Assembly (NCBI RefSeq): GCF_921293095.1
Contig: NC_060253.1
Location: forward strand, 78,095,992-78,159,991
Source of the DNA: Ischnura elegans
Lineage: Eukaryota > Arthropoda > Insecta > Odonata > Coenagrionidae
DNA: 64,000 bases
Direction of reading: 5' to 3'
Below, piece by piece: positions 11,547 to 21,712 of this stretch. The translations under genes and the position numbers were made by a program. Each line of letters begins with the position of its first letter. Positions within the stretch are counted from its first letter, which is position 1. Under the pieces are notes generated by a model. That model saw only the letters and a list, made by a program, of their open reading frames with translations. It did no database searches and had not been told where the DNA came from.

Positions 11547-11592
11547 GGATTCCTGAATCCCTGATGACGATGGGCGAGTTGTCCGTCGAAAC
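11547..11592 (+). other. Hammerhead-like core cassette
   Basis: GGATTC-CT-GAATCC forms a tiny hairpin (11547-11560). It is followed directly by CTGATGA (11561-11567), one unpaired C, a 7-bp stem (11569-11575 with 11581-11587, two G-U pairs, loop GAGTT), then GAAAC (11588-11592). This order is that of a hammerhead core. The unpaired C and the absence of a clear NUH cleavage triplet argue against full activity. Confidence 0.45.
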
Positions 11593-11933
11593 ATTAAAAG
11601 GAGAAATGGAGGACCTGACCCGGTGCAAACCCGTGAAAACTTCACTGCCACCTTTCGGTGAGTGACAGGGAGACAGAAAGCTAATAGGGGCCCCACCATT
11701 CCACCTGTTGATTTCCACCATTGTCAACGGATAAAAGTGTTACATCATCTCACAGATTTATTTCATCTATCAGAGGGTTAAAATAAAAAATGCTGAACAC
11801 TTAGCAAGTCATTCTTCTTCAATATGACTTTAATACTGTCACAATTGTTACCCACGATCACATCAAACTTGCGTGCATGCAGCACCGCAATTCTATTGGT
11901 TTTTTGTATTACATATTTTTGTATTGTTCATAA

Positions 11934-13626
11934 CATAACATAAGGGGCGTAAGATGTAATACCCTTAGGGACAAAAATGGAGAACTATTGATTGAAAACG
12001 AAGAAAAAGGGAAGAGATGGAAGGAATATCTGGAAGATTTGTACAAAGGAAGTCGCCTCAGAACGAAAGCTATCAAAAACCAGAGGGAAGTGGATGCCGA
12101 TGACATGGGAGCCCCAATTTTAAGATCGGAATTTGATGTGGCTGTAAGAGACCTCAGGATAAATAAAGCGTCTGGCATTGTAGACATTCCTGCAGAACTA
12201 ATCAAAAATTCAGGAGAGAAGACGTTGAACCAGCTATGCAAAATCATTAGTGAAATGTATATGACAGGTGAGATACCAAGGATTTCGAGAGGAACATTAT
12301 ATTCCCCATTCCTAAGACGAAAAGAGCTGAGAAGTGCGAAGATTTTAGGACCATAAGCCTTACTACACATGCGTCAAAGATACTGACAAGGATCATCTAT
12401 AGAAGAATGGAACGAAAAGCAGAAGAGTACTTGGATGAGGACCAATTTGGATTCAGAAAAAACAATGGCACAAGGGAAGCAATATTGACCCTAAGACTGC
12501 TCATAGAGAAGAGAATGGAAAAGAACAAGCCAACATTTGTTGCGTTTGTGGACTCAGAGAAAGCATTTGACAACGTGGATTGGAGCACAATGCTTGGAAT
12601 CCTAAAGGAAGTTGGGGTTCTTTATAATGACAGAAGAATCATCCACAGTTTATACAAAAACCAAGTAGCCGTGATAAAATCAGGGCCCAGCTGTGAAGAA
12701 GCAAGAATTAGGAAAGGAGTGCGACAAGGCTGTACATTGTCACCCGTAATTTTCAACGTTTACATTGAAAAAGCCATTAATGAAATCAAAGAAAAGGAAT
12801 TGGGAGTGAATATCCATGGAGAAAAAATTAGCATGCTAAGATTTGCCGATGACATAGCCGTTATAGCAGAAAAAGAGAATGATTTGAAAAATATTCTGGT
12901 TAATATGGGTAGGGTAATGAGTAGATATCAACTGAAAATAAGCACGAAGAAAACCAAGATCTTAGTATGCAGCAGAAGAGAAGAAGTCAAGACTAACATT
13001 AAAATAGGGAGGCAAAAACTGATAGAGGTGGATGAATTCTGTTATTTGGGAAGCAAGATAACTAGTGACGGGAGAAGCAAGAAAGAAATTATCAGCAGAA
13101 TAGCCCAGGCGAAGAGAGCATTCCACCAAAAGAGAGACCTGCTCACAGCGGGAAACTTAAATATGGAAGTAAAGAAACAATTTATAAGAACCTACATCTG
13201 GAGTATGCTCCTATACGGAAGTGAGGCATGGACAATGACCGCAGCGGAGAAAGCAAGGATAGAGGCCTTTGAAATGTGGTGCTACAGAAGAATGACGAAA
13301 ATCAAATGGATCGACCGAGTTAGTAACGAGGAAGTCCTAAGAAGGGTAGGAGAGAAGAGAAGCCTCATGAAAACCTTAATAAGACGACGGAACAACCTTA
13401 TAGGCCACATCTTGAGACATGATGGCCTGATGAAGACAATCGTCGAAGGATAAGTGGAAGGCAAGAATGGAAAAGGAAGACCCCGAACAAAATATATGGA
13501 ACAAGTAAAGAGAGATGTGAAAGAGAAGAAATATGTAGGTGTGAAAAGATTAGCTGATAGGAGAACTGAGTGGAGAGCTGCGTCAAACCAATCCTAGGAT
13601 TGTTGACCAGTGATGATGATGATGAT
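11934..13626 (+). mobile_element. 5'-truncated RTE-like non-LTR retrotransposon
   Basis: A LINE fragment of about 1.7 kb: reverse transcriptase, C-terminal region and a (GAT)n tail at 13612-13626, with no endonuclease domain. The boundaries follow from comparison with the other transposon copy, where the site is empty near 17900-17910. Left flank ATAA (11930-11933) is repeated at 13627-13630 as a 4-bp target duplication. Short microsatellite tails and 5' truncation are usual for RTE-type elements. The exact clade is my inference from the C-terminal wording of the protein. Confidence 0.85.
11946..13597 (+). pseudogene. LINE reverse transcriptase, frame broken
   Basis: Two frames cover one polyprotein segment. 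The first (to 12356) has GKRWKEYLEDLY, NKASGIVDIPAELIK and the fingers region. A shift then leads to the 12407-13453 frame with DQFGFRKNNGTREAI, motif A FVDSEKAFDNVDW, RKGVRQGCTLSPVIFNVYIE, the catalytic FADD (FADDIAVIAE), CYLGSKITSDG and the C-terminal MWCYRRMTKIKWIDRVSNEE. A TAA at 13451 interrupts the tail, after which a GRPRTKYMEQVKRDV-like end continues to TAG at 13595. The RT copies its RNA at a nicked target. This copy lacks the endonuclease and has at least two disruptions, so it is non-functional, although the palm motifs are preserved. Confidence 0.88.
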
Positions 13627-14160
13627 ATAATATTTTATTGTTTATTGCAAACCTTAAATAAATTATTGACAATTACTTTAAAATTTGAATATGCAAAGTA
13701 TAAATTTCATGATATTGTGTAAAAAGATCATTATTCGAGGTATTCGGTGATTCAACTACCTAATTGGACATCCCATCCTTAGTCAAGACATCTTAATATG
13801 ATGTTATGTATCTCTTTGGAAATATATTTGGTGTACTTCTCATAGCACATTTTTTTATTTGAATCTGCTACAAGTGCAGCTGGCACTATCCTTTTAAAAT
13901 TCCGGAATTTTGTCATTTTGTTTCATAATTTGGCCTGTCCTGCAATAATAACCACTCATTCAGAAATCAGAGGAGATACTTGATTGAGTTGGTTTCAGTC
14001 TACTCTAAAAAACAATGTGTTGGTGGCATTGCTTTCCTTTATCCAATGTATATTTCCCTTTCTCTTTATTCCTCTCTACAGTGTGTTTCAGGATCTTTAG
14101 TACTTCAGAAGGTATCATATTGTCTCTTTTAATCATCTGTCCTTGCTTTAGTATTACACC

Positions 14161-14279
14161 CAGTGCCGGAACCAGGACATAAGGTGGAGGTCCAAACAAA
14201 ATTGCCATTTTATCTTGTGCAAATTGGACACTCAAGGGGGGCTATAGTCTACCGTAGCCCCTCTCTGAATCTGCCGCTG
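14161..14279. mobile_element. hAT-type MITE nested in left copy (119 bp)
   Basis: Ends CAGTGCCGGAACCAG and, inverted, CAGCGGCAGATTCAG. Flanking 8-mers ATTACACC (14153-14160) and ATTAAACC (14280-14287) differ at one position. The same insertion is present in the right copy at 17242-17364, so it predates the split of the two copies. Confidence 0.75.
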
Positions 14280-14692
14280 ATTAAACCTTTCCCAATGCAG
14301 TGAAATGAGTGCATAAATAATGCACATTCAATGTACCTAAAATGAGTAGAAAAAAAACGTGCATTCACAATGTACTTATAATGTACCTTTAAGGTGGGAA
14401 CAAAAATGTGCTTTTAATGTGTTTTGTCTATGTGCATTTAATGCAGAAATGAATGCATATTAAAGGCACATATATATTGCACTTTGGCTCTGCTTGGGTG
14501 GGTAAAAGAGGAACTGTCAGCCTGCCATACATGCTACTGCATATGGTGCACCTTAGGTAGTGAATAAAAATGCAACAAGCGGCATTAAGTGGAATTTATA
14601 CTTCCACGATACATTCTACTGTAAAGTGATTTTGTCACCACATTAATTTTACATTAATGTATATTCTCTTCATAAATAACAAAAATGGGGAA

Positions 14693-14863
14693 AAATATTT
14701 GTTATTAGCATTAAAACCCATCCAACTCATTTCCTGTGCCAATGAACAATTTTTCTTTTTGTGTTTGCACTTGAAATTCACAGGAATCCAATAGGATTTT
14801 AATCTCTGTAGATGACTGCTTCATATGTAATTACAGATTCATCCTCATTCATCTTCATTTAAC
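14693..14863 (+). repeat. Direct repeat, copy 1
   Basis: Closely matches 16009-16178 in the same orientation, sharing AAATATTTGTTA, TTAAAACCCATC and TACAGATTCATCCTCATTCA. No protein frame is conserved between the copies. Confidence 0.75.
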
Positions 14864-16008
14864 TCTGTAATGAATTTGGGACAGTATTTCTTAAGCTCAA
14901 AAATTATGTGATACAAACTTTCTGATGCAATGCCTTAGATGACTGGACTATGCGTTGTTTTTTTTTTTTGAGATTGCTGGTGAAAGCTCTCAAAAGTATC
15001 TAGTTTTATATACACCTTTTACAATTTTTTAACAGTCCTTCCCAATTCTACTTGGTGATTGATGCAATTCATGCATCTGGCTCTGAGTTGGAGCTAAGCT
15101 ACACCCCAATCAAGTCTACTCTAAGCTGCAGAGTCTCGTCGTGTGTTAATTCCACTTCAACGATGTCCTTTGTCAAAACTACTAGCATAATCTAATTGAA
15201 AATATTCCAGGGGGGTAAGTGACTGGTTTTAATTACAGAAATTATAAAATCTTAAATTATAATAACTTGTCAAATTTTGAAAACCAAGCCTGTGGTAACG
15301 GAAAAGATGTGTATGGGCCAAAATGCCTTCGTACTAACTCTGGATTAATTAGCTTTAGTGATCAATCCATTTACAGTACAAAAAAAGTAAATTGAGATCC
15401 TCATTAGCAGTTAGCTCGGTTGATGCTAATTTTTAGAGAATGTCACCTGTATTTCACAGGGTTCACATAGGTGAAGAAATTCCTGGAAATGTCAGGGAAG
15501 TAAATATCATGCTGAAAGTTATGTCAGGCATATTAGCTTATAGCCCGGAAAAAACTCCCTTGACATAGAAAATACCCTCTCTTCGCAATAATAATGGGCA
15601 CCCTCACATAAAACGCCAGTCATCCTTTGGCGTTATCTGCATGCTTCCAAAATTTCAAGAATAATACACATTCATACATTACGTACAGGATACCTGTAGA
15701 AATATTACTGCTAAAATTTATATTCTTGGAACCATTGAAATTGGTAAATAATATCATCATTTTTACTGATTAATTTTGTGAATGTGTAAAGATATTTTTT
15801 TTAATTTACCAACCTAGTTATTCTTATTCATAATGCAAACTGGGTCACCTAATCTATAACGCACATAAAATATTTTCAAAAATATTGCAGAAGAACCCTA
15901 TGTATTACTCAGAGTAACTAGGGTTGAGAATTTAGGGCAGATGAAAATCATGGTTGAATAGACAGTGTTGTTGGGTATGGCAGGTGAGGCAGGCATTGAA
16001 TTGGGCAA

Positions 16009-16178
16009 AATATTTGTTAGTAGAATTAAAACCCATCAAACTCATTTTCTGTGCCATTTAATGAGCAATTTTTGTGTTTGCATTTGAAATTCATGAGAAT
16101 TCAATGGCATTTTAATCTCTTTAAATGACAGCAAAATGTTTAATTACAGATTCATCCTCATTCATCTGATATGTTGAT
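16009..16178 (+). repeat. Direct repeat, copy 2
   Basis: Partner of 14693-14863, with substitutions and small indels. It ends just before a CTGATATG segment where the similarity stops. Confidence 0.75.
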
Positions 16179-16988
16179 CACAGATCTGTTGTCCTCCTGG
16201 CTGGCTGGAAGTGGGCTGCGCAAAGTTGATGATACACGACTTTTTATCAGCTGCTGCTAATGCTACGCAGCATTGTTTGATCCTGCGCAGCAAGCGCTTG
16301 ATTAAATTTTACAATATACCTTGCTGAATCTGTACATGTACCCTCTTCTGATTACTCACTCACTCACATTAATGTTTGGGTTTAATGAGAGGAGATGTGA
16401 CAAGGAATCATAGAATTGACCCCCTCTGATATCATCTGAAATAAATATCAAAACACTAAATTTTCTATTTTCTATCTATCACAGTCTTGCCAACTGCCAC
16501 TATAACTTTACTTTTTGGGGGCATTTGGGGGTCAAAATACCGATTTTTCAATTTTTAATCTAAACCACACGATGCATTGAGATACCGATTTTCAGACCAA
16601 TCAGAACACTTTTAATTTCGGCCAAATCGTGCGACTTCATTATTTTGTGAACAAATATCTCAACAATGTAGGAAGATCCAGGGCCACAGGCCTCTTCCAA
16701 ATCTGAGGGTTACAGCCCATTCAGGCAGAAAAGTATTTTTTTTAAACAACATTCTCATATACTACCTTTTGCCATTTACGTGACGTCAGGTAAATTTTAA
16801 AAAGGCTGACTGAGAATTATGGAAAAGTCAGGAAAATTTAAAATGGGGACAATTGTTTGAATCCTGTTCTCCCATAACATTTGTTATTCAAAATATTGCT
16901 ATTTCATAAACATTGAAATAAATACTTGCGATTTTTCAGGATTGCAAAAATTATTATGACCTAGGTTTCAATGTTACTACATGTAGTA

Positions 16989-17180
16989 GAGCCAAAGTGC
17001 ATTATATGTGCTTTTAATATGCATTCATTTCTGCATTAAACGCACATAGAAAATGCACATTGAAAGCACATTTGTCTGTGCATTTTAGGTACCTTGAATG
17101 TACATTGTGAATGCACGTTTTTTTTCGCATTTTCGGTACATTGCAAGTGCATTCTGAATGCACATTTTTTTCTACGCATT
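16989..17180 (-). repeat. Right-copy inner end, subterminal motif array
   Basis: Repeated TGCATT, GTGCATT and TGAATGCAC words are packed over about 190 bp next to the inner terminal repeat. It mirrors 14300-14498 of the left copy as its reverse complement. The terminal CCCAAGCA is replaced by TGTAGTA here, so this end looks eroded. Confidence 0.55.
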
Positions 17181-17241
17181 TTAGGTACATTGAATGTGCA
17201 TTATTTATGCACTAATTTCACTGCATTGATATAGGTTTAAA

Positions 17242-17364
17242 CAGCGGCAGATTCAGAGAGGGGCTAATAATAACAATGGTAGACTATAGCCCCCCTTGAG
17301 TGTCCTATTTACGCAAGATAAAATGGCAATTTTGTTTGGACCATATGTCCTGGTTCCGGCACTG
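17242..17364. mobile_element. hAT-type MITE nested in right copy (123 bp)
   Basis: Reverse-complement counterpart of 14161-14279, with CAGCGGCAG at the left and CCGGCACTG at the right. Flanking 8-mers GGTTTAAA and GGTGTAAT are the diverged target duplication. Minus-strand frames across it (17253-17510) are not genes. Confidence 0.7.
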
Positions 17365-18246
17365 GGTGTAATACTAAAGCAAGGACAGATGATTAAAAGA
17401 GACAATGTGATCCCTTCTGAAGTACAATAGATCCTGAAACACACTGTAGAGAGGAATAAAGAGAAAGGGAAATATACATTAGATAAAGGAAAGCAGTACC
17501 ACCAACACATTGTTTTTTAGAGTAGACTGAAAACAACTCAATCAAGTATCTCATCTGCGATTTTTGAATGAGTATTTATTATTGCAGGACAGGCCAAATT
17601 ACAAAACAAAATGACAAAATTCCGGAATTTTAAAAGGATAGTGCCAGCTGCACTTGTAGCAGGTTCAAATAAAAAAATGTGCTATGAGAAGTACACCAAA
17701 TATATTTCCAACTAGATACATATCATCATAGTAAGATGTCTTGACTAAGGATGGGATGTCCAATTAGGTAGTTGAATCACCGAATACCTCAAATAATGAT
17801 CTTTTTACACAATATGTATCATGAAATTTACATTTTTCATATTCTAATTTTAAAGTAATTGTCAATAATTTATTTAAGGTTTGCAAATAAACACTAAATT
17901 ATTATGAACAATACAAAAATATATAATACAAAAAACCAATAGAATTGCGGTGCTGCATACACGCAAGTTTGATGTGATCGCGGGTAACATTTGCTACAGT
18001 AATAAAGTCATATTGAAGAAGAATGACTCCCTAAGTGTTCAGTATTTTTTATTTTAACCCTCTGATAGATGAAATGCCTCAATCTGTGAGATGATGTAAC
18101 ACTTTTATCTGTTGACAATGGTGGAAATCGACAGGTGGAATGGTGGGGCCCCTATTAGCTTTCTGTCTCCCCATCACTCACCGAAGGGTGGCAGTGAAGT
18201 TTTCACGGGTTTGTACCGGGTCAGGTCCTCCATTTCTCCTTTCAAT

Positions 18247-18292
18247 GTTTCGACGGACAACTCCCCCATCGTCACCAGGGATTCAGGAATCC
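18247..18292 (-). other. Hammerhead-like core cassette, degenerate
   Basis: Counterpart of 11547-11592 in the right copy, read on the minus strand: GGATTC/GAATCC mini-hairpin, then CTGGTGA (one change from CTGATGA), a stem of similar sequence, then GAAAC at 18251-18247. Confidence 0.4.
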
Positions 18293-18355
18293 AATATCAA
18301 ATCCTCCATACTGCAGTGTACATGAACATATTTACACAGTAAGGTAGAGTTATGG

Positions 18356-18670
18356 TTATTTACAGTAGGTCCCCTTTATAGGAAATACTTCCTCTTCAGG
18401 CCATTTCACATTGTTATTATTTATGTATACATTGTTTGCCAGCTTGTAGCAGATATGGTAAAAGTAAAAAATTCTGGAACTCTTTTCCTCCGGGATGGCT
18501 ATAGGTCTGACATTCGTCCGAGACGTGAGGGAAACCGGCAAAACCCCACGTAGACCGCCGTGTATATGATGCTGATGTTGTTGTTGGTCGATGAAGTGCT
18601 CGCGGTGATGTCTTTCACTGTTATCCTGGTGTCCTTGCATTGCTGGTGTATCTGGTCTTTGTTTGCAGTG
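18356..18670 (-). CDS. Possible alternative last exon of the DUF4806-like gene
   Basis: A TTCTGACATTGCAG acceptor (AG at 18672-18671) opens a 315-bp frame at phase 0, ending in TAA at 18358-18356. It encodes 104 residues: a Gln/His-rich start (QHQHHIHGG) and then RIFYFYHICYKLANNVYINN. Phase 0 matches the donor of exon 4 (20487), so exon 4 could splice directly to it, bypassing exons 5 and 6. The left copy keeps the 3' part of this segment (11371-11470), fused to exon 4 by its internal deletion. I know of no domain in it. It may equally be 3' untranslated sequence with a chance frame. Confidence 0.3.
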   Translation of the reverse strand, partial: HCKQRPDTPAMQGHQDNSERHHREHFIDQQQHQHHIHGGLRGVLPVSLTSRTNVRPIAIPEEKSSRIFYFYHICYKLANNVYINNNNVKWPEEEVFPIKGTYCK

Positions 18671-19736
18671 CTGCAATGTCAGAAATTGGAGTTAATATAC
18701 ATTATATTACATTTTATAAGCACAAGTCATATTGAAGCCAACAAGCTTTGATCACTGAAAGTATATTTACATATTATGAAGTGGAGCAAACTTGCAGTCG
18801 CCATTTAGAATTTTCATCGTCATAGCTAAGAATTATTTACATAGAGCCCGTCGTCAAAATAAATGACAGATTCGAGCATAGAAGTGCAGGATATTTACAT
18901 ACGAGGGATAAGTTTTTAAACTGTCTTAAGAAACATAATTTAGTGTGATTTTAATATTTAAATTTTCTTCAAGGGCAGAAAGATTTGCATAGCAGTATAT
19001 TAATTTATTTTTATTTAATTTAAATTTAAGTAAACGTTAGAAGGTAGGCATTTAGATTCCAGTCGATATTAGAGAGGGTAAAAGGGCAATTCTAAGGAAA
19101 TGTAGCTGATAAAATTCAAATGACTTCACTGATAATACTAAAATAGGAATTGAAGTGATGAGATGGGTATTTTAATTGAGATAAAAGTTATTTCGGCAAA
19201 TAAATGCTAAGAACAAATGATTTAATAAGTGATTGTAAAGTTCTAAACACAGTTCAAGGATTTTAAGCAGTTTCAAAATTTCAAACAAAGCTTTGCCATA
19301 TTGGATTAATGATTATCTATTGAAATTTAGTTACTCATTCTCATTTTTATGAATTTACTTAATTTTTAGTGTAATGAAATTAGATCATAGCTACGTTAAA
19401 ATCAGATCGGTCTCGGAAGGGCTGGATTTGAGAAGGCTAGTTTTAAGAATTAGGAATTAAAAAAGGTTTTTATGCTCATCCGTCTGCCTTCTCAATGGCC
19501 GCCAGCTGTTGGTTCCTGGAATACACCGATGGAGTATCCCAGAACATCAAGAGCTACGTTGTCCAGGATCCCTGCTACTGTTGTCCTCTCTTTCGGGTGT
19601 AGATTGGCCAACAGCAGGCTGAGTAGTCATAGCAGGTCGTCTTTGGTCACCAGGGTCTTGGCAGCTGGACCTGGAGAGGGAAGCACTGGGCAAAGTAATA
19701 ATGGCACTGTGTCGGCCAGCCCCTTGATCCAAAGCC

Positions 19737-19872
19737 TTGGGGTATATATACAGAATTTTGTGGGTGAAGGGGGTTCAGCATCTCCTGATTGGCTAATACG
19801 ACTGGGGACTGGTAGCCAATCAGGAGATGCTGAACTGCCCTCATCCACAGAATTCTGTATGTATACCCTGAG
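19737..19872. repeat. Closely spaced inverted repeat (about 60-bp arms)
   Basis: Arms at about 19739-19798 and 19812-19869 are near-perfect reverse complements, sharing TCAGCATCTCCTGATTGGCTA-type sequence, with a 13-bp loop. It stands next to the cassette at 19892-19937 and is absent from the left copy, where that region is deleted. It may be the terminal hairpin of a Penelope-type insertion. Confidence 0.7.
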
Positions 19873-19891
19873 TCTTTGAGGATTTGGTATT

Positions 19892-19937
19892 GGATTCCTG
19901 AATCCCTGATGACGATGGGCAAGTTATCCGTCGAAAC
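19892..19937 (+). other. Hammerhead-like core cassette, opposite orientation
   Basis: Third copy of the cassette seen at 11547 and 18292: GGATTC-CT-GAATCC, CTGATGA (19906-19912), a hairpin, then GAAAC (19933-19937). It points opposite to the copy at 18247-18292, so two copies face each other across about 1.6 kb inside the right element. It lies about 50 bp from the end of exon 6 of the DUF4806-like gene. Confidence 0.4.
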
Positions 19938-19990
19938 ATTGGGAGGAGAAATGGAGGACCTGACCCAGTGCATAACTCATCAACCCATCC

Positions 19991-21384
19991 CTATTTTTGA
20001 CCCAAATTATCATCTGAGCCAATCTTTCCAGTGTCTGCGAAGGCTCGTTTTTTGCTAGAGGGGAGGTTATTACGCAGCCAGGAGCCCACTGCCTTGGCTA
20101 TGGCTTTTGAGCCGGAGCCTGGGTACTTAAAAAGTACTGCATCTGTAACGAAAAAAAATACATAAGAATTTAAAGAAAGTGATCGTGCCTATTTGCTTAA
20201 TCTGTGCTAAAGGAAAAATACACACCAGTCAGAACAGAAGCAGTTTTTGTGCTGCAAAGTCCTTTCTTCTGCTCTGTTCCCCTCCAGTTTAACTTCACCT
20301 TCAGCTGCCTTGAAATGATGTATCGGCAAATATTCCTACTCATCTCCTCATAACCCTTAGGGCTATAACATATGAAAGAAATGTATTTTGTCTGCAGTGT
20401 AAAAAAATAGAAAAATAGTTTGTTTACCTTATGTATAGATTCAAATTACATTTTGTTCATTAACCATTATCAGACTGAATACGTACCACAAAATCAAAGT
20501 TTTCTTTCTTCCCCAGAAAAAACTCAAACTTCTCGAAGGCCTCATGATCTGGGAGAGGCATCGCAGAGGGCCACCCTTTGGGCTTTGTGAATTTCTCTGC
20601 AGACGACTCACTCCCAATATGAGCACATATATTTTCTAATATGGCTTTATGTGCTCTTAATGTCGCCTTTATCTCCTCCTGATTTTTCAATATTTTTTGA
20701 AGACATCTTTTCATTTCTGGAAACCGAGATAAATACCAAAAGTTAACAAGAAGGAAAATTGAATATTTAACTTGATAACATGGGTGCAGATTTCTAGCTA
20801 CTCACCTTCTGATGCCCCTGAGGACTGCACTGTGCTCTCTTGGTGCGCATTCTCCAAGCTTCTGCCAGATGGTGGATCTAAACAAAGGAAAAAAATATGC
20901 AGTAAGACTAAAAAAATGGCGTTTAAGTAATGAAATTTTTAAATCTCAAAAATTACCTAGGCATGTAAGACTTTCCCCAGATGACTTTGTCGAGGGGTGA
21001 TGTTGGTGACCTCTATAAGACGGTCCAGGTGTTTTAAGCTCATCACTGCCCCTTTCTCCATCTGCTAAACAATCATTTTAAATTTTCATTTCACCAATAT
21101 TTTCGAGCTGTTGATGGAAAAGTACTCGTAGCAAGACATAGAAATCCTAGTTCAATAAGTTTTATGAGTAGACCATTATAATCAAAACGATTCATACTTT
21201 GCCTGTGACTATTCATGCTTGTGGGAACTGGTACTCGCACAGGAATTTCAGGAGGGGAAGATATTCCAGTGTTTTCACTCTCTCCATTAAGAATTCTAAA
21301 AAAAGTATCAATCTGTCTCTTAGCCAATCTACTCGCGCGCTTTTTAATAGACCGTTGCAAAGGCATGAATTTTTTGGAAGACAT
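19991..21384 (-). CDS. DUF4806-like protein, six exons, 292 aa, carried by a TIR element
   Basis: Exons on the minus strand: 21384-21198, 21064-20957, 20877-20806, 20716-20487, 20355-20226 and 20142-19991, totalling 879 bp with a TAG at 19993-19991. Every intron is GT-AG and the phases (1,1,1,0,1) chain without a stop, which is hard to obtain by chance. ATG 21384 has A at -3. The N-terminus is basic (SSKKFMPLQRSIKKRASRLA). Residues 128-152 (LQKILKNQEEIKATLRAHKA) look like a coiled coil. Residues 174-250 run PLPDHEAFEKFEFFLGKKEN, then RNICRYIISRQLKVKLNWRG and EQKKGL, then a C-terminal AIAKAVGSWLRNN. That order of LPL..EEF, RRI..LLT..L, W.G and WLR is what I recall of DUF4806, a domain of unknown function in animal proteins. 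The exon 5 acceptor (CCCTAAG) is atypical. Function is unknown. A host-derived captured gene is possible. Confidence 0.68.
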
Positions 21385-21457
21385 GATCGCCGAAATTCAC
21401 GTCAGCAGTTCACGATATTCACTCTCTCACGTTTCTATAAACTAGAGCACTTTTTTT

Positions 21458-21621
21458 CGTTAAAACTTTCGCGGGTACTCGTCGATGAATAAAAACTTTT
21501 GGGCTATATCGCCGCGTCAATTCTTGGGTGGTCGCAACGTTTCCCGACCGATGCTGGTCGCTTTCTCAAGGGATTCTGAATAGAAAATTCAACATGGCCA
21601 GTACCCGCGAAAGTTTTAACG
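21458..21621. repeat. Perfect 22-bp inverted repeat around a hammerhead-like hairpin
   Basis: Arms at 21458-21479 and 21600-21621 are exact reverse complements, beginning CGTTAAAACTTTCGCGGG. The 120-bp interior, read on the minus strand, contains CTTGAGAAAG, a hairpin with a 5-bp GGTCG/CGACC-type stem, and GAAACGTTGC (GTTTC at 21539-21543 on plus). It lies just upstream of the ATG of the DUF4806-like gene, in its presumed 5' region. It looks like a small foldback insertion. Confidence 0.7.
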
Positions 21622-21712
21622 AAGTAATACTATACATATATTATAATTTTATTTTATTGTATTTAATTATATTTGCATAAATTAATAGAAAGGTATATTT
21701 TAATTTACTTAC

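Larger units (their letters stand above)
10679..14498 (+). mobile_element. TIR element, left (deleted) copy of an inverted pair
   Basis: The outer end starts CCCACGCAGCGCC and the inner end finishes GGCTCTGCTTGGG, so the terminal repeats read roughly CCCAAGCAGMGCC. The sequence is the reverse complement of 16989-22369 in consecutive blocks: 10679-10953, 10972-11370, 11371-11933 and 13627-14498. Compared with that copy, two internal segments are missing: about 1.1 kb at 10954-10971 (upstream exons) and about 2 kb near 11370. An RTE-like LINE sits at 11934-13626. Relics of exon 3 (11056-11127, splice sites intact) and exon 4 (from 11216, frameshifted then stopped) remain. It is thus a dead or non-autonomous derivative. 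I see no clear target duplication. Confidence 0.8.
14499..16988. other. Spacer between the two inverted transposon copies
   Basis: About 2.5 kb of AT-rich DNA. A direct repeat of about 170 bp occurs at 14693-14863 and 16009-16178. A polypyrimidine tract and AACAG acceptor at 15031-15035 precede a 52-codon frame ending at TAA 15193-15195. It could be a plus-strand terminal exon, but its phase does not fit the exon at 10438, so I do not call it. Nothing else is supported. Confidence 0.5.

Noticed and set aside
11500..11727. Open frames repeated at 11500-11727 and 18112-18342
   Set aside because: They are the same non-coding repeat (hammerhead-like cassette region) in two copies. Openness is shared by descent, not evidence of protein.
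15036..15195. Terminal exon of the plus-strand gene
   Set aside because: The acceptor is good, but the long frame is in a phase that does not fit the phase-0 donor at 10575, and the phase-compatible frame stops after eight codons.
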